Positions 1 to 9,800 of a stretch of DNA of 64,000 nt are shown one piece after another. The stretch spans positions 248,001 to 312,000 of the forward strand of contig JANUBW010000012.1 in assembly GCA_024809215.1 (NCBI GenBank), in the 5' to 3' direction. Below the pieces are notes generated by a model, which was given only the letters and a program-made list of their open reading frames with translations, had not been told where the DNA came from and searched no databases. The stretch is from Niastella sp. OAS944. GTDB lineage: Bacteria > Bacteroidota > Bacteroidia > Chitinophagales > Chitinophagaceae. Numbering within the stretch: position 1 is the first letter of the stretch; each line of letters starts with the position of its first letter. Both the position numbers and the translations under genes were made by a program.

Positions 1-2426
1 AAGGCATTCCGGTGATATTGGTAGACAGAAGTACCCTCGCAAAAAACTATACGGCTTTTATTGGCGCCAACAATTATAAAATAGGCTCCGACGCCGGCGC
101 CTATGCCAACGCCCTTTTAAAAGGCAAAGGCAATGTGCTCGAAATAGCCGGTCCCGATAAAGGTTCCTCCGCCGATATTGGCCGCCATACCGGCTTTTCT
201 GATGTTGTAAAGAAATACCCGGGCATACAGGTATCGCCAAGGTTTAGTGCCGACCTGGACAAGTATCCGCTTGAATGGGAAAAACAGTTTACCGAAAAGC
301 TGCAGTCGCTCCATAATATGGATCTGATCTTTGCGCAAAACGATCGCCTGGGTTTTGCTGCTTATAAAGTATGTAAGCAGCTGGGGCTCGATCATCAAAT
401 AAAGATCATCGGCATCGACGGATTGCCCGGTAAAGATGGCGGTATTGACCTGGTTGAAAGAGGAATTTTAAAAGCAACCATCCTATATCCTACCGGCGGT
501 AAAGAAGCCATACAAACGGCCGTCAATATTTTAAACAAAAAGACTTACCAGAAAGAAACGGAATTAACAACTACCGTCATTGACTCCACCAACGTAAGGA
601 TCATGCGCCTGCAAAATGAAAAGCTACTGGCGCAACAGGATGACATAGATGCCCGGCAAAAAAAGATAGAAGAACAAATTGCCATTACCGAAAACCAGGC
701 CAATATTATACTAACCATTTCCACTACGCTGGCCCTGGCCTTGATCTTTGGCGGTATACTATATTATTATCTGCTTGAAAATAAAAAGATCAATAAAAAA
801 CTGGCTTTGCAAAAAGAAGAAATTGCCGCACAGCGCAACCAGTTGATAGAATTAATGGCTGAGGTGAAGGAAGCCAATGATGCCAGGCTCAACTTCTTCA
901 CCAATATTTCGCACGAACTACGAACGCCATTAACGTTGATCATGGGTCCGCTGGAAGATGCCATGTCATCGCCCAAACTTCATTTTACCATCAAGAACAA
1001 CCTCGACTTCATTCAACGGAATTCCATGCGGCTGTTACGGCTTATCAACCAGCTGATGGACTTTCGCAAACTGGAAGAAGGAAAAATGAAACTACAGGCT
1101 TCTGAAAATAACATTGCCGGGTTTGTATCAGACATTGCTATTTCTTTTAAAGGCATCGCTCAAAAGAAATCGATCACATATAAGGTCATCAGCAAAACGC
1201 AGGACCTTCAGATCTGGTTCGACGTAAACATGCTTGATAAAGTGTTGTTCAACCTATTATCGAATGCTTTCAAGTTCACGGCAGAGAACGGCGTCATTAC
1301 AGTGACCATTGACAAACTGCCCAATGAGAACATGGTATCCATCAAAGTAGAAGATACCGGCATTGGAATGGACACTACCCATGCTTTTGAATTGTTTTAC
1401 CAGGGACAAAGCAGTTTCAGAGGTAGTGGATTGGGCTTGTCATTATCAAAGGAACTGATAGACCTTCACCATGGAACTATTACTGTTAACAGTGAGACCA
1501 ACAAAGGCACTTCTTTTGAAATAAAACTTCCCATTGGGAAATCGCATTTGCGCCCCGACGAAATACAGGCGGAAAAAGCATCGCTTAATAACATTTATGA
1601 AGATGAAAAGATCTACACCACCAATGTGGAGCCTGTTGAATTAATAAAAGAAACCGAAGGTGTTCAGCAAAAAGACAGATCAATTTTGATAATAGAAGAC
1701 AATGACGATCTGCGCGCCTTTCTAAAGAAAAGATTAGGCGAAAGCTATGAAATACATGAAGCGGCCAATGGTGAAAAAGGCATAACCGGGGCATTTGATA
1801 TTGTTCCCGATCTTATTATCTCCGATATACTGTTACCGGGGCAGGATGGCCTGCAAATAACAGAAACATTGAAACAGGATATAAGAACGTCACACATTCC
1901 CATCATCTTATTGACGGCGAAGGGCAGCATCTCGGAACAAATTGCCGGCATTAAATCACAGGCAGATGCTTTTATTGTAAAGCCATTTAACTTGGAATAT
2001 CTCGAAGTAACAATCAACAACCTGTTGAAGAACCGTGCCGTACTGCGCGAACATTATACCAGTGAATTGCCAACCGAATCAAAATCGAATTCTGCCAATA
2101 AAATAGACCGCAAGTTTATCAATGAGTTCACTGCACTGGTTGAAAGCAATTTATCGAATGAAGATTTTGCGGTGGATGATATTTGTAAAAAGATCGGTAT
2201 TTCGCGGGTGCAGCTGTACCGCAAGGTAAAAGCCCTTATAGGTTATAACGTAAACGATTATATACTACATGTACGGTTACAAAAGGCCAGGTTCCTGTTG
2301 GCTAAAGAGAACCTTACCATTTCGGAAGTGTCGTACAGAGTGGGTTTTTCATCGCAGGGATACTTCTCTACCGTGTTCAAATCAAAGTTTGGGGTAACGC
2401 CATCGGAATTTAAGGAGAAGAAATAG
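1..2426 (+). CDS. Hybrid two-component sensor/regulator with periplasmic sugar-binding-like sensor domain, 5' partial
   Basis: The reading frame is open to the left edge (codons from nt 3 read GIPVILVDRS), so the GTG at nt 12 is an internal Val and the true start lies outside. In order: a periplasmic binding protein-like sensor (LacI/ribose-binding fold, to about nt 600), a coiled coil and one membrane helix (about nt 700-770), a HisKA domain with SHELRTPL (phospho-acceptor His at nt 912-914), an HATPase domain (N-box LLSNAFKF, G-boxes DTGIGM and GSGLGLS), a receiver (LIIEDND, phospho-acceptor Asp at nt 1824-1826 in ISDILLPG, Lys in VKPF), and a C-terminal AraC-type DNA-binding domain. This is the Bacteroidota hybrid two-component architecture; members with a binding-protein sensor, such as the fructose sensor BT1754, respond to free monosaccharides. 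The ligand here is unknown and the regulated locus is probably upstream, outside the window. Confidence 0.93.
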   Translation, partial: GIPVILVDRSTLAKNYTAFIGANNYKIGSDAGAYANALLKGKGNVLEIAGPDKGSSADIGRHTGFSDVVKKYPGIQVSPRFSADLDKYPLEWEKQFTEKLQSLHNMDLIFAQNDRLGFAAYKVCKQLGLDHQIKIIGIDGLPGKDGGIDLVERGILKATILYPTGGKEAIQTAVNILNKKTYQKETELTTTVIDSTNVRIMRLQNEKLLAQQDDIDARQKKIEEQIAITENQANIILTISTTLALALIFGGILYYYLLENKKINKKLALQKEEIAAQRNQLIELMAEVKEANDARLNFFTNISHELRTPLTLIMGPLEDAMSSPKLHFTIKNNLDFIQRNSMRLLRLINQLMDFRKLEEGKMKLQASENNIAGFVSDIAISFKGIAQKKSITYKVISKTQDLQIWFDVNMLDKVLFNLLSNAFKFTAENGVITVTIDKLPNENMVSIKVEDTGIGMDTTHAFELFYQGQSSFRGSGLGLSLSKELIDLHHGTITVNSETNKGTSFEIKLPIGKSHLRPDEIQAEKASLNNIYEDEKIYTTNVEPVELIKETEGVQQKDRSILIIEDNDDLRAFLKKRLGESYEIHEAANGEKGITGAFDIVPDLIISDILLPGQDGLQITETLKQDIRTSHIPIILLTAKGSISEQIAGIKSQADAFIVKPFNLEYLEVTINNLLKNRAVLREHYTSELPTESKSNSANKIDRKFINEFTALVESNLSNEDFAVDDICKKIGISRVQLYRKVKALIGYNVNDYILHVRLQKARFLLAKENLTISEVSYRVGFSSQGYFSTVFKSKFGVTPSEFKEKK

Positions 2427-2439
2427 ACCCGAATGCATC

Positions 2440-2595
2440 CTATACGGATTTTTTACCCTGGAGGATATTTACTAGCACAGCAATAATTGCAAGTACAAGC
2501 AGCAGGTGAATAGCACCACTGGCATGATATCCAAGAAATCCAACTAACCATCCAACAACCAGGATGACAGCAACGATATATAATAGATTTCTCAT
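2440..2595 (-). CDS. Small membrane protein, lmo0937/DUF5670-like (51 aa)
   Basis: A short minus-strand frame starts at ATG 2595 (MRNLLYIVAVILVVGWLVGF) and ends with QGKKSV and a stop at 2440. It has two hydrophobic helices separated by a Gly-His-Ala-Ser-Gly turn and a basic C-terminus. This matches the tiny 'lmo0937 family membrane protein' pattern that is widespread in Bacteroidota and usually linked to envelope or general stress; its molecular role is unknown. It converges on the hybrid sensor gene with a 13-bp gap. No Shine-Dalgarno is visible, which is usual for this phylum. Confidence 0.75.
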   Translation of the reverse strand: MRNLLYIVAVILVVGWLVGFLGYHASGAIHLLLVLAIIAVLVNILQGKKSV

Positions 2596-2918
2596 AATTT
2601 TTTTTTAAGATCATTTAAAATATGTATTCTTTCAAATAAAGACTTACCAACATGAAGGTGAGCTAATTTTTGTTTATAAGTGTTACGTGATTATACAAAT
2701 GAATTACATCATACGCACCTTTTATAAGGTGTTCACCGGGTTTTACGGATGTGAGGGTGATCTTAAAGTTTTAACCGACTGCTTTTTGTAGATGTGTGAA
2801 TGTTATAACTTAATTATTTAACTGTATAACAGTTACCAAGGTTAAAAGACTCAGTTTTGCATTATGTTGTAATGAATAAAACTAATCATACAAAAGAAAA
2901 TTGCAGCACAACAAAATC
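2596..2918. other. Gene-free AT-rich stretch with dyad symmetry
   Basis: About 320 bp lie between the divergent starts of the small membrane protein and the small secreted protein. I see no coding frame. The stretch holds a small hairpin (CACCTT/AAGGTG, 2716-2731), a perfect dyad (2820-2834) and a near-consensus -7 box (CAGTTTTG, 2852-2859). Confidence 0.5.
2820..2859 (+). promoter_or_regulatory. Putative operator dyad and -7 box of the small secreted protein gene
   Basis: AACTGT-ata-ACAGTT is a perfect inverted repeat at 2820-2834. CAGTTTTG at 2852-2859 differs from the Bacteroidota -7 consensus TAnnTTTG at one position. The dyad falls where the -33 region would be, so a bound repressor could block the promoter. 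Inference only. Confidence 0.35.
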
Positions 2919-3218
2919 ATGAAAAAGTTATTGGGAATTTCAATCCTTACTCTGTTGATAGGTATTACTTCAGTCAATGCACAGGACACAACTAAGAAGG
3001 TAACAACAACAGTCAAAGAAGGGGCTACGAAAGTGGGTAATAAAACGGCTGAACTGGCATCAAAAGGCAAGAATGGTATTACCGACAAAATTTACAAGGA
3101 TAAAGAAGGCCCGAATGGTGAAACCATTTATATCAATAAGCATTCAAAATATTATTGGATCGATAAAAAAGGGCATAAGGTGCCTATAAGCAAGAACAAA
3201 TTACAAAACAAGCTATAA
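2919..3218 (+). CDS. Small secreted protein of unknown function (99 aa)
   Basis: The ATG at 2919 gives a clear signal peptide (MKKLLGISILTLLIGITSVN, then AQ). A TTG at 2901 would only add six polar residues ahead of it, so I reject it. The mature part begins with a Thr/Lys-rich stretch (DTTKKVTTTVKEGATKVGNK), then a compact C-terminal motif with GPNGETIYINKHSKYYWID and KKGHKVPI. The aromatic/basic tail resembles small basic 'GxxYYxxKxGxK' adaptor-like modules, but I cannot assign a family with certainty. Likely periplasmic or exported, and probably monocistronic, given its own promoter-like sequence and a hairpin downstream. Confidence 0.7.
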   Translation: MKKLLGISILTLLIGITSVNAQDTTKKVTTTVKEGATKVGNKTAELASKGKNGITDKIYKDKEGPNGETIYINKHSKYYWIDKKGHKVPISKNKLQNKL

Positions 3219-3317
3219 AACGGGAAGACAGCCAAATACAAAGGGTTTCAAATCGGAATGTTCACCAGCCGCTTTAAATCCATTAAGTAAAAGTTCGAAA
3301 ATTGTATCTTGGGGTCA

Positions 3318-3348
3318 CAGGGGCGCAATCGAAAGTTGCGCCTCTTTT
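3318..3348 (+). terminator. Rho-independent terminator
   Basis: A ten-bp stem, AGGGGCGCAA / TTGCGCCTCT (one G-U pair, loop TCGAAAG), runs into CTTTT. It lies 100 bp after the small secreted protein gene and before the next promoter. Confidence 0.6.
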
Positions 3349-3370
3349 CGTTAAATGCCGTACTATTATA

Positions 3371-3378
3371 TACTTTTG
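3371..3378 (+). promoter_or_regulatory. -7 promoter element
   Basis: TACTTTTG is an exact match to the Bacteroidota -7 box TAnnTTTG, 38 bp ahead of the ATG at 3416. I see no clean TTTG -33 box at the expected distance. Confidence 0.45.
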
Positions 3379-3415
3379 AACACTGGTAGTCTTAATCGAG
3401 TTACCCAACCCTATT

Positions 3416-4729
3416 ATGAAAAAACATTTCTTCCTTTTTATAGTCCTGCTATTAATAAAGAATTTACTACCCGCTCAAAACCTCAAAGCGTATGTTACTG
3501 AACCTATAGGCGCAACAAGGTTTTCATGGCCTTGCACCGGCGCCAGCAAGTGGTTTCCAACCTCTGGTTGCCCTTTTAAAAAAAGGAAAGTTAAAACAGA
3601 GTATCCGCCTTATATTATAGGTGGCAGCTGGCGAACTTATATTCTCACCGATGGCACCGGATCATCTGTAGCCTCACATCCTAATAGTATGTTATCGGCC
3701 AGCGAACTCAATTTTAAAAGTAATGGCGGCGCTCCAGCCATCATTTCAACACCGTCGGGCTGCCAGGGCAATGAGCCATGGCGGTTGGAGTATTTCTGCG
3801 CCTATTCGGCCCAATATATAAATCACCCTGCAGCCGGTACAGTTTCGCTGGGTTTTGTAGAAGGAGAAAACTATGAACTGCCGGGCGAGGGCGACCCCGT
3901 TTCCGGTTGTGGTTATAATGAGGGAGATATTAACAGAACTTTTTTATGCCTGGCATGGACGCCCAACAACAAGGCTACCAATTGGGGGCAGCAGTATTTT
4001 ACTGATCTGGGCCCCATTATATGGCCGGCCACCGGCTATTTACTCCCCAACGGCCAGGGGGCCAGCTATGGCTGTGGCAACAACACTTCTATACAGGCCG
4101 GAGACGCATACCTGTATGTATTTTATAAAGACCAAAGTTACCACCACGTTGGTTTACAAATGGGCGACGGACGGCTTCCGGGCATTAAAGTGGCCAGGGC
4201 GCCTGTTACAGATGCACTGAACCCAAATGCCTATCAAACTTTTTATGAAGATTCCAATGGCATTCACTGGAACCAGTCATTGCCTGCCGGTATTACCAAA
4301 AGCAATATTCAAAGCTATTATACAACGCCTGGCCCCAAGGGAACCCCGGTACTTGAAAGCAACCGTGACTATACGCGGTTTGCTGTAGCCAAAGTAGCCG
4401 GAACTAATTATTATATGGGATTAGGAAGTTACCCCGACCCAGACCCGGCAAAAAGATGGAAGGATGATGAGGGCAACTGGTATAGCCCAATGGTAACTAC
4501 ATTGAAATATTCTTACGATCTGCTGCATTGGACCGGCGATCAGGAAATATACCGCGCGCCAAACTTTAAACAGAACCAGTTTTCTTATCCTATATTCTTA
4601 AGTGCCGATGGCTGGACGAATACTACCATTGACGAAAACAACTTTTACATTATTGGTACCATGCCTGAACATAGTGGTGTAAGGAATGAAGTATACAACA
4701 TGCGGGTGCATATTCCGGCCACTCATTGA
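3416..4729 (+). CDS. Secreted protein of unknown function (437 aa)
   Basis: The protein starts with a signal peptide (MKKHFFLFIVLLLIKNLLPA, then QN). The mature chain is rich in Gly, Trp, Tyr and Pro, with several Cys in the first half (for example WPCTGASKWF, SGCPFKK, SGCQGNEPW, SGCGYNEGD), suggesting disulfide-bonded extracytoplasmic folding. Later segments such as YSYDLLHWTGDQEIYRAP and NRDYTRFAVAKVAG recall blades of carbohydrate-active beta-propellers, but no catalytic signature is clear, so I do not assign a glycosidase family. It is followed 48 bp later by the ECF sigma gene, with a promoter-like sequence between, so the two are probably separate units. Function unknown. Confidence 0.8.
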   Translation: MKKHFFLFIVLLLIKNLLPAQNLKAYVTEPIGATRFSWPCTGASKWFPTSGCPFKKRKVKTEYPPYIIGGSWRTYILTDGTGSSVASHPNSMLSASELNFKSNGGAPAIISTPSGCQGNEPWRLEYFCAYSAQYINHPAAGTVSLGFVEGENYELPGEGDPVSGCGYNEGDINRTFLCLAWTPNNKATNWGQQYFTDLGPIIWPATGYLLPNGQGASYGCGNNTSIQAGDAYLYVFYKDQSYHHVGLQMGDGRLPGIKVARAPVTDALNPNAYQTFYEDSNGIHWNQSLPAGITKSNIQSYYTTPGPKGTPVLESNRDYTRFAVAKVAGTNYYMGLGSYPDPDPAKRWKDDEGNWYSPMVTTLKYSYDLLHWTGDQEIYRAPNFKQNQFSYPIFLSADGWTNTTIDENNFYIIGTMPEHSGVRNEVYNMRVHIPATH

Positions 4730-4758
4730 TTGATTACAACCTGCTTTTATTAATTTTA
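4730..4758 (+). promoter_or_regulatory. Candidate promoter of the ECF sigma gene
   Basis: TTG (4730-4732) lies 18 nt before TAATTTTA (4751-4758), which matches the -7 box TAnnTTTG in all but the last base. The leader to the ATG at 4778 would be short. Confidence 0.35.
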
Positions 4759-4777
4759 TGGCCTTAGAAAGGCATTG

Positions 4778-5371
4778 ATGCAACAATCAATCAACGGTAA
4801 TGAATTAATAATGCGGGTAGTGCAGGGCGATGACATCGCCTTTGCACAATTGTTCAGGCAATACAAGAACAAGCTCTACTCTTTTATTTTCCACCTTAGT
4901 GGCAGTGCCACCATTGCTGAAGATGTTTTGCAGGATGTGTTTTTAAAGGTGTGGCGCGACCGCGACCAGCTCACCGGCATCGACAATTTTAACGCCTACC
5001 TGTACCGCATGGCGCAAAACACGGCTATAAATGTGTTGCGCCGTCAAAGCCGCGAAGCCCTGCTGTTGAACGAAGTGCAACGGCTGGCGCCGGAAGGGGT
5101 CCATGGCGATGAATTGCTAGCCGCCAAGGAAGTGCGAACCGCCTTGCAACAGGCCATAAACAACCTGCCGCCCCAGCAACGTAAAGTGTACCAGTTGGGT
5201 AAGGAACAGGGGCTTACCTATGAGCAAATTTCCAGCTCACTCGGCATTACCACTTCCACCGTTCGTAATCATATGGTGCAGGCCCTGAAAGCTATTCGTG
5301 AATATATCGCCCTCCACTTCCCTACCCTTCTTATTTACCTGGTCCCTATGTTAGCCATGATGATGGCGTAA
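4778..5371 (+). CDS. ECF RNA polymerase sigma factor, FecI/Bacteroidota SusCD-linked type (197 aa)
   Basis: I chose the ATG at 4778; the TTG three bases earlier adds one residue. Region 2 is visible in FAQLFRQYKNKLYSFIFHLS and EDVLQDVFLKVWRDRD, region 4 in PPQQRKVYQLGKEQGLTYEQ followed by the helix-turn-helix LGITTSTVRNHMVQALKAIR. The C-terminus ends in a hydrophobic tail (FPTLLIYLVPMLAMMMA), a common feature of sigma factors paired with FecR in this phylum. It sits 107 bp before an anti-sigma gene and then SusC/SusD, so it should direct RNA polymerase to the uptake locus when the SusC signalling domain reports substrate through FecR. Confidence 0.94.
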   Translation: MQQSINGNELIMRVVQGDDIAFAQLFRQYKNKLYSFIFHLSGSATIAEDVLQDVFLKVWRDRDQLTGIDNFNAYLYRMAQNTAINVLRRQSREALLLNEVQRLAPEGVHGDELLAAKEVRTALQQAINNLPPQQRKVYQLGKEQGLTYEQISSSLGITTSTVRNHMVQALKAIREYIALHFPTLLIYLVPMLAMMMA

Positions 5372-5478
5372 AAAATATTTTCCGAACCACTAGACTTCTC
5401 TTTCCCGCGGTTTGTCACACATATACACCATCACAATTTCATAACCTTTTTGTAACCTTTCCGAAACAAGTTTAAGCC

Positions 5479-6708
5479 ATGTCTCAACAAAGACTACAAG
5501 ATCTACTTGATAAACTATTAGCCAACGATTGCACCGCCGCCGAGAAACAGGAATTATTTCAACTCATTGAAACAGTTGAAGATGATCCACAATTACAGGC
5601 TGTGCTGCAAAGCGCATGGATGCGCTATGACCAACCCAGTCATATTGTTGCAGAAGACAGTTCGGCTGCCATACTGAAAAATATACTGAACGAAAACCAG
5701 GCGGTACCGCTGCGCAGAAAAAGAAAGCTATGGCCGTATATGGCCGCCGCAGCTTCGGTAGTAGTGCTGATTGGTTTGGGAATTTACCGTCTTATGCTGC
5801 CCACAGCAAAGTTACCGTTTGAACCCAATGTTGCCGCAATTAGCAATGATGTGAAAGCGCCCGATAAAAGCAAAGCAACCTTAACCCTGGCCGGCGGACA
5901 AAAGATCTTACTTGACCAGGTACAAAACGGAACGCTGGCAACAGAAAACGGTATGCGTGTGGTAAAAGAGAAAGATGGGCAATTAGTATATCAATCGGCA
6001 ATCGGCAATCAGCAATCGGCAATAGCCACCTATAATACATTGAATAATCCGAGGGGCAGCCGCGTGGTTACGCTTACCCTGCCCGATGGTACCAGGGTTT
6101 GGTTGAATGCAGGTACCTCACTTACTTATCCTACTGCATTCGCTGCCAATGAAAGAAAAGTAGCGTTAACCGGTGAAGCTTATTTTGAAGTGGCGAAGGA
6201 TACAAAAAAGCCCTTTATTGTTAATACCCCCAAAGGGGCTAGTGTTGAGGTATTAGGCACTCACTTTAATATTAACGCGTATGATGACGAACCGAATGCC
6301 AGAGTGACTTTGTTGGAAGGCAGCGTGAAGGTGGTGAAACGTGAAACGGCAGACGTGAAACGTGAAAGGCCTAATGAAATTTCAGCAATCCTGAAGCCAG
6401 GCGAACAGGCTGTATTGTCGCGAGCCCACTCACCACTCACCATTGACCATTCACCAGGCATTGAGCAGGTAATAGCATGGAAAGACGGATTGTTCGATTA
6501 CAAACGCAGCAATATAACAGAAGTATTACGCGACGCGGCCCGCTGGTACGATATTGAAATTGTATATGCAGGCAATCGTCCGAACGACACTTTTACAGGT
6601 GGCATTGACCGTACAGCCACCTTAACAGAAATGTTGACGATCTTACAAATGACAGGATTACGCTTTAAACTGGAGGGCAGAAAATTAACCGTGCTAAACG
6701 GCAAATAA
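5479..6708 (+). CDS. FecR-family anti-sigma factor with DUF4974 (409 aa)
   Basis: The N-terminal cytoplasmic segment (residues 1-82) should hold the sigma factor. A membrane helix follows (about 84-106, WPYMAAAASVVVLIGLGIYR), then the periplasmic FecR domain (LPDGTRVWLNAGTSLTYP, GEAYFEVAKDTKKPFIV, VLGTHFNINAYDD) and a C-terminal STN-like DUF4974 (RSNITEVLRDAARWYDIEIV). It transmits a signal from the STN domain of the SusC partner downstream. Unusually, the coding sequence holds three imperfect seven-base tandem tracts (5992-6022, 6334-6368, 6427-6454), listed separately; each keeps the frame here, but a change of one unit would break it. Confidence 0.94.
   Translation: MSQQRLQDLLDKLLANDCTAAEKQELFQLIETVEDDPQLQAVLQSAWMRYDQPSHIVAEDSSAAILKNILNENQAVPLRRKRKLWPYMAAAASVVVLIGLGIYRLMLPTAKLPFEPNVAAISNDVKAPDKSKATLTLAGGQKILLDQVQNGTLATENGMRVVKEKDGQLVYQSAIGNQQSAIATYNTLNNPRGSRVVTLTLPDGTRVWLNAGTSLTYPTAFAANERKVALTGEAYFEVAKDTKKPFIVNTPKGASVEVLGTHFNINAYDDEPNARVTLLEGSVKVVKRETADVKRERPNEISAILKPGEQAVLSRAHSPLTIDHSPGIEQVIAWKDGLFDYKRSNITEVLRDAARWYDIEIVYAGNRPNDTFTGGIDRTATLTEMLTILQMTGLRFKLEGRKLTVLNGK
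5992..6022 (+). repeat. Heptanucleotide tract (CAATCGG)x4.4 in fecR
   Basis: Units start at 5992, 5999, 6006 (CAATCAG), 6013 and a partial unit at 6020. The tract encodes a Gln/Ser/Ala-rich insertion (SAIGNQQSAIAT) between the membrane helix and the FecR domain. Confidence 0.85.
6334..6368 (+). repeat. Heptanucleotide tract (GTGAAAC)x5 in fecR
   Basis: GTGAAAC units lie at 6334, 6341 and 6355, a GTGAAAG at 6362, and a degenerate unit at 6348, all in exact seven-base phase. They encode VKRETADVKRERP. Confidence 0.8.
6427..6454 (+). repeat. Heptanucleotide tract (CACTCAC/CATTCAC)x4 in fecR
   Basis: Units CACTCAC (6427), CACTCAC (6434), CATTGAC (6441) and CATTCAC (6448) run head to tail and encode the segment HSPLTIDHSP. 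Confidence 0.8.
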
Positions 6709-6736
6709 CAAACGGAGACAAATGATCCGAAAAAAA

Positions 6737-6764
6737 ACCGCCCCGAATTGGCGTTCGGAGCGGT
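6737..6764. other. Hairpin between fecR and susC
   Basis: ACCGCCCCGAA / TTCGGAGCGGT form an 11-bp stem with one mismatch and a six-base loop. A run of A precedes it and no T run follows directly, so it would be a better terminator on the minus strand. On the plus strand it may act as an mRNA structure or attenuator ahead of susC. Confidence 0.5.
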
Positions 6765-6864
6765 GAGTAAGTCGAGGTCATTTTTTATAAAAAGTCGGGC
6801 AGACTTATTTATTGTAAACCGTCTGAACGGAGTTCATCCGGGATGACCTAAACCAACCAAAACT

Positions 6865-9800
6865 ATGCAGTTACAGGCGAACGGCAAAATATTGCCGTAT
6901 CCATCACTAAAAACGCTGTTGATGATGAAGTTTACAGCTTTATTGCTTCTGGCCACCTGCTTACAGTTACAGGCCAACACGTATGCGCAAAGCATTACGT
7001 TGAAAGTGAAGAACAGTCCCCTGGAATTTGTGTTGGGGCAGTTAAAAAAACAAAGCGGCTACCAGTTCTTTTACAAAGATGCGGCGCTGCGCGATGCCAA
7101 ACCAGTAACACTGGAAGTAAGCAATCGCCCGTTTGCAGAAGTGCTGGACCTGTGTTTAAAAGACCAGCCTTTAAAATGGAGCATTGTGAAAAGAACGGTG
7201 GTGATACAGGAGAAAGAAAAAGACCGCTCCATTATTCGCACAGACACCGTGCCACAGGCCGCCGGCGCACCGCAAACCGTTAGCGGTACTTTGCTTGAGA
7301 ACACCGGTAAACCCATTCGCGGCGCAGCAGTATCACTTACCACCCCAAATAAGAATGATACCCGGTACTCCTACACCAACGAGCAGGGCGAATTTTCCTT
7401 TCCGGGCGTAACACCCGGCTCCTACCTTATCATCATTACACACGTTACCTATAACCGCGTTGACAGAAGAGTAAAAGTAACCGACGCCCCTGTTACCGTG
7501 AATCTGAGCATGGCACCATTTACCGAAGAGCAAAAGGAAGTGGAAGTAGTGGTGAACAACGGATACCAGTCAAAGAACAAAACCTCAACCACTGGCAGCT
7601 ATAATTCAATGTCCGCAAAAGACATTGAAGCCAGTCCTTCCACCAATATTATGGAACGCCTCGAAGGTAAAGTACCCGGTGTATTGTTCGATGTTCGTAA
7701 CAACCGCATACAGGTAAGGGGAACCAATGGTTTGAACAATATTGGGCTGGTTGCCCCGCTTATTGTTATTGATGGTTTTCCCGCCATTGATCAAAACCTT
7801 ACTACCATACCCAGTGCATCGGTAGACAGAGGAAACCCGCTAACCAGCAAAATTGTAAACGCAACTGGTAATGCTATCCTCAGCACCCTTAACCCCAACG
7901 ATATTGAAAGCATCACGTTTTTGAAAGATGCAGCCGCCGCTGCCATCTGGGGTTCTATGGCAGCCAACGGTGTTATAGTTATTGACACCAAAAAAGGTAA
8001 AAGGGGTTTACCTTCAGTAAACCTGAACACCACGCTGAGCGTATCAAACCCTGCCAATTTCAAATATCTTAAAACCATGACAGGCGCTGAATACATTGAT
8101 CTTGAAAAAGAAATGTATGACCTGAACATGTATGCCGACCCTTCCACCAACTGGAGATATTCAGAAGTAAGTGAAGCCATCAATACCATGTTCCGCGCAA
8201 AACGCGGCGAGATCACTAATGCACAACGCGATTCCATTCTGGATGTGCTCGGCAGCCGTAATAACCAGGGCCAGATAAAAGACTACCTGTTGCAACGCGC
8301 CGTTACGCAGCAATACAATCTGAGCCTTTCGGGCGGTGGCGATAACAGTACCTATTACCTGGCGGGCAACTATACCCGTAGCATACCCGTATTTAAGAAT
8401 AACGTCAATCAGAACTACTATATAACATCCAATACCACCAACGATTTCTTTAAAAGACGCTTAACTATTGGTACAAATCTTAACTATACCTATGCGCAAA
8501 GCCAGGTAAATACAGCCGCCACCAGTGCCATGAGCATTGGCAATACAGGCTTGCGCCCCTACGATATGCTGGTTGATGAAAATGGCGTTCCCATTCAAAG
8601 GAGTATCGACTTCACCCGCAAGGTAACAGATAGCTTTACCCGCCTCGGCTACCTGCCGTGGACCTATAACCCCATTGACGAATTGCGATACAACAATTTC
8701 AATGATGCCAAAACCACCATTCGTATGCGGTTATCGGCCAAAGGCGTTATCACCAGCTGGTTAAGTATGGAAGTATCGGGCCAGTTGCAACGCAGCAACG
8801 ACCAGCAGGATAATTTACAGAACAGGGACAGCTACCTTACCCGCCAGGCCTTAAATATGGCCACTACCTATAATACTACTACCAAAAAAGTAGTGAACGG
8901 TATTCCTGTAGGCGGTATTTATAAAATGTCAAATGTACGAGGAGAAGACTATGGTTTGCGTGGCCAGTTCAATATCCTCAAAACGTTTAAAGAACATCGC
9001 GTAAATGCGATCGTTGGTTCTGAGATAAGACAGAATAAAGTAACCGGAACGCAACAAACGTTTTATGGGTACGATGAAGATCTTGGCTCATCGGTAGTGG
9101 TTAACCCGCTGGTAGCTTACACTACCTTAAGCGGCGGTAACGCTACCATTGGCTCACAGGATAACTCTATTTACAGAAGCATCAGAAGATACCTGTCGTA
9201 TTACGGCATGGTAGATTATGGATGGAAGAACAAATACTTTGTATCGGGTAGCTTACGTTATGACGATGCCAATTTAGTGGGTGTTGAAAGAAGGAACCGC
9301 GCCCAGCCATTATGGTCGGTAGGTGGTCGTTGGAACGTTACCGGCGAATCGTTCATGCAGCATAGTTATCCATTGAACCGGTTGAGCCTGCGCGCCACCT
9401 ATGGTGTTGGTGGCAATGCGCCAAACGGCGGTCAAAATTATACTACGGTAAACATTGGCTCAACAGATATCTATTCCCTGCTGCCTTATGCTTCAATCGG
9501 TTCTCCTGCCAATCCGCTGCTGGGTTGGGAAACTACTAAAACTACCAACTTTGGTTTAGATGCGGGCTTCTTTAACGAACGCATCAGCCTTACAGTAGAC
9601 GTTTACAAAAAGGTAACCGATAACATCCTGTATAACATGCCTGTTAACGCAACCTATGGCTCCAGCACTTTAATGGTGAATGCTGCAACCGTAAAAGGCC
9701 ATGGAGTGGAAGTAGCCCTTACTGCTGTTCCGGTAAAAACACAGGACTGGCGCTGGACCACCAATTTCAACTTTGCCTTTAATACCAATAAAGTAACCGA

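Noticed and set aside
12..2426. GTG at nt 12 as a true start
   Set aside because: The frame is open upstream and the preceding residues GIP continue a periplasmic binding protein motif.
6737..6764. Terminator of fecR on the plus strand
   Set aside because: No T run follows the stem on the plus strand, and susC should be co-expressed with the upstream genes.
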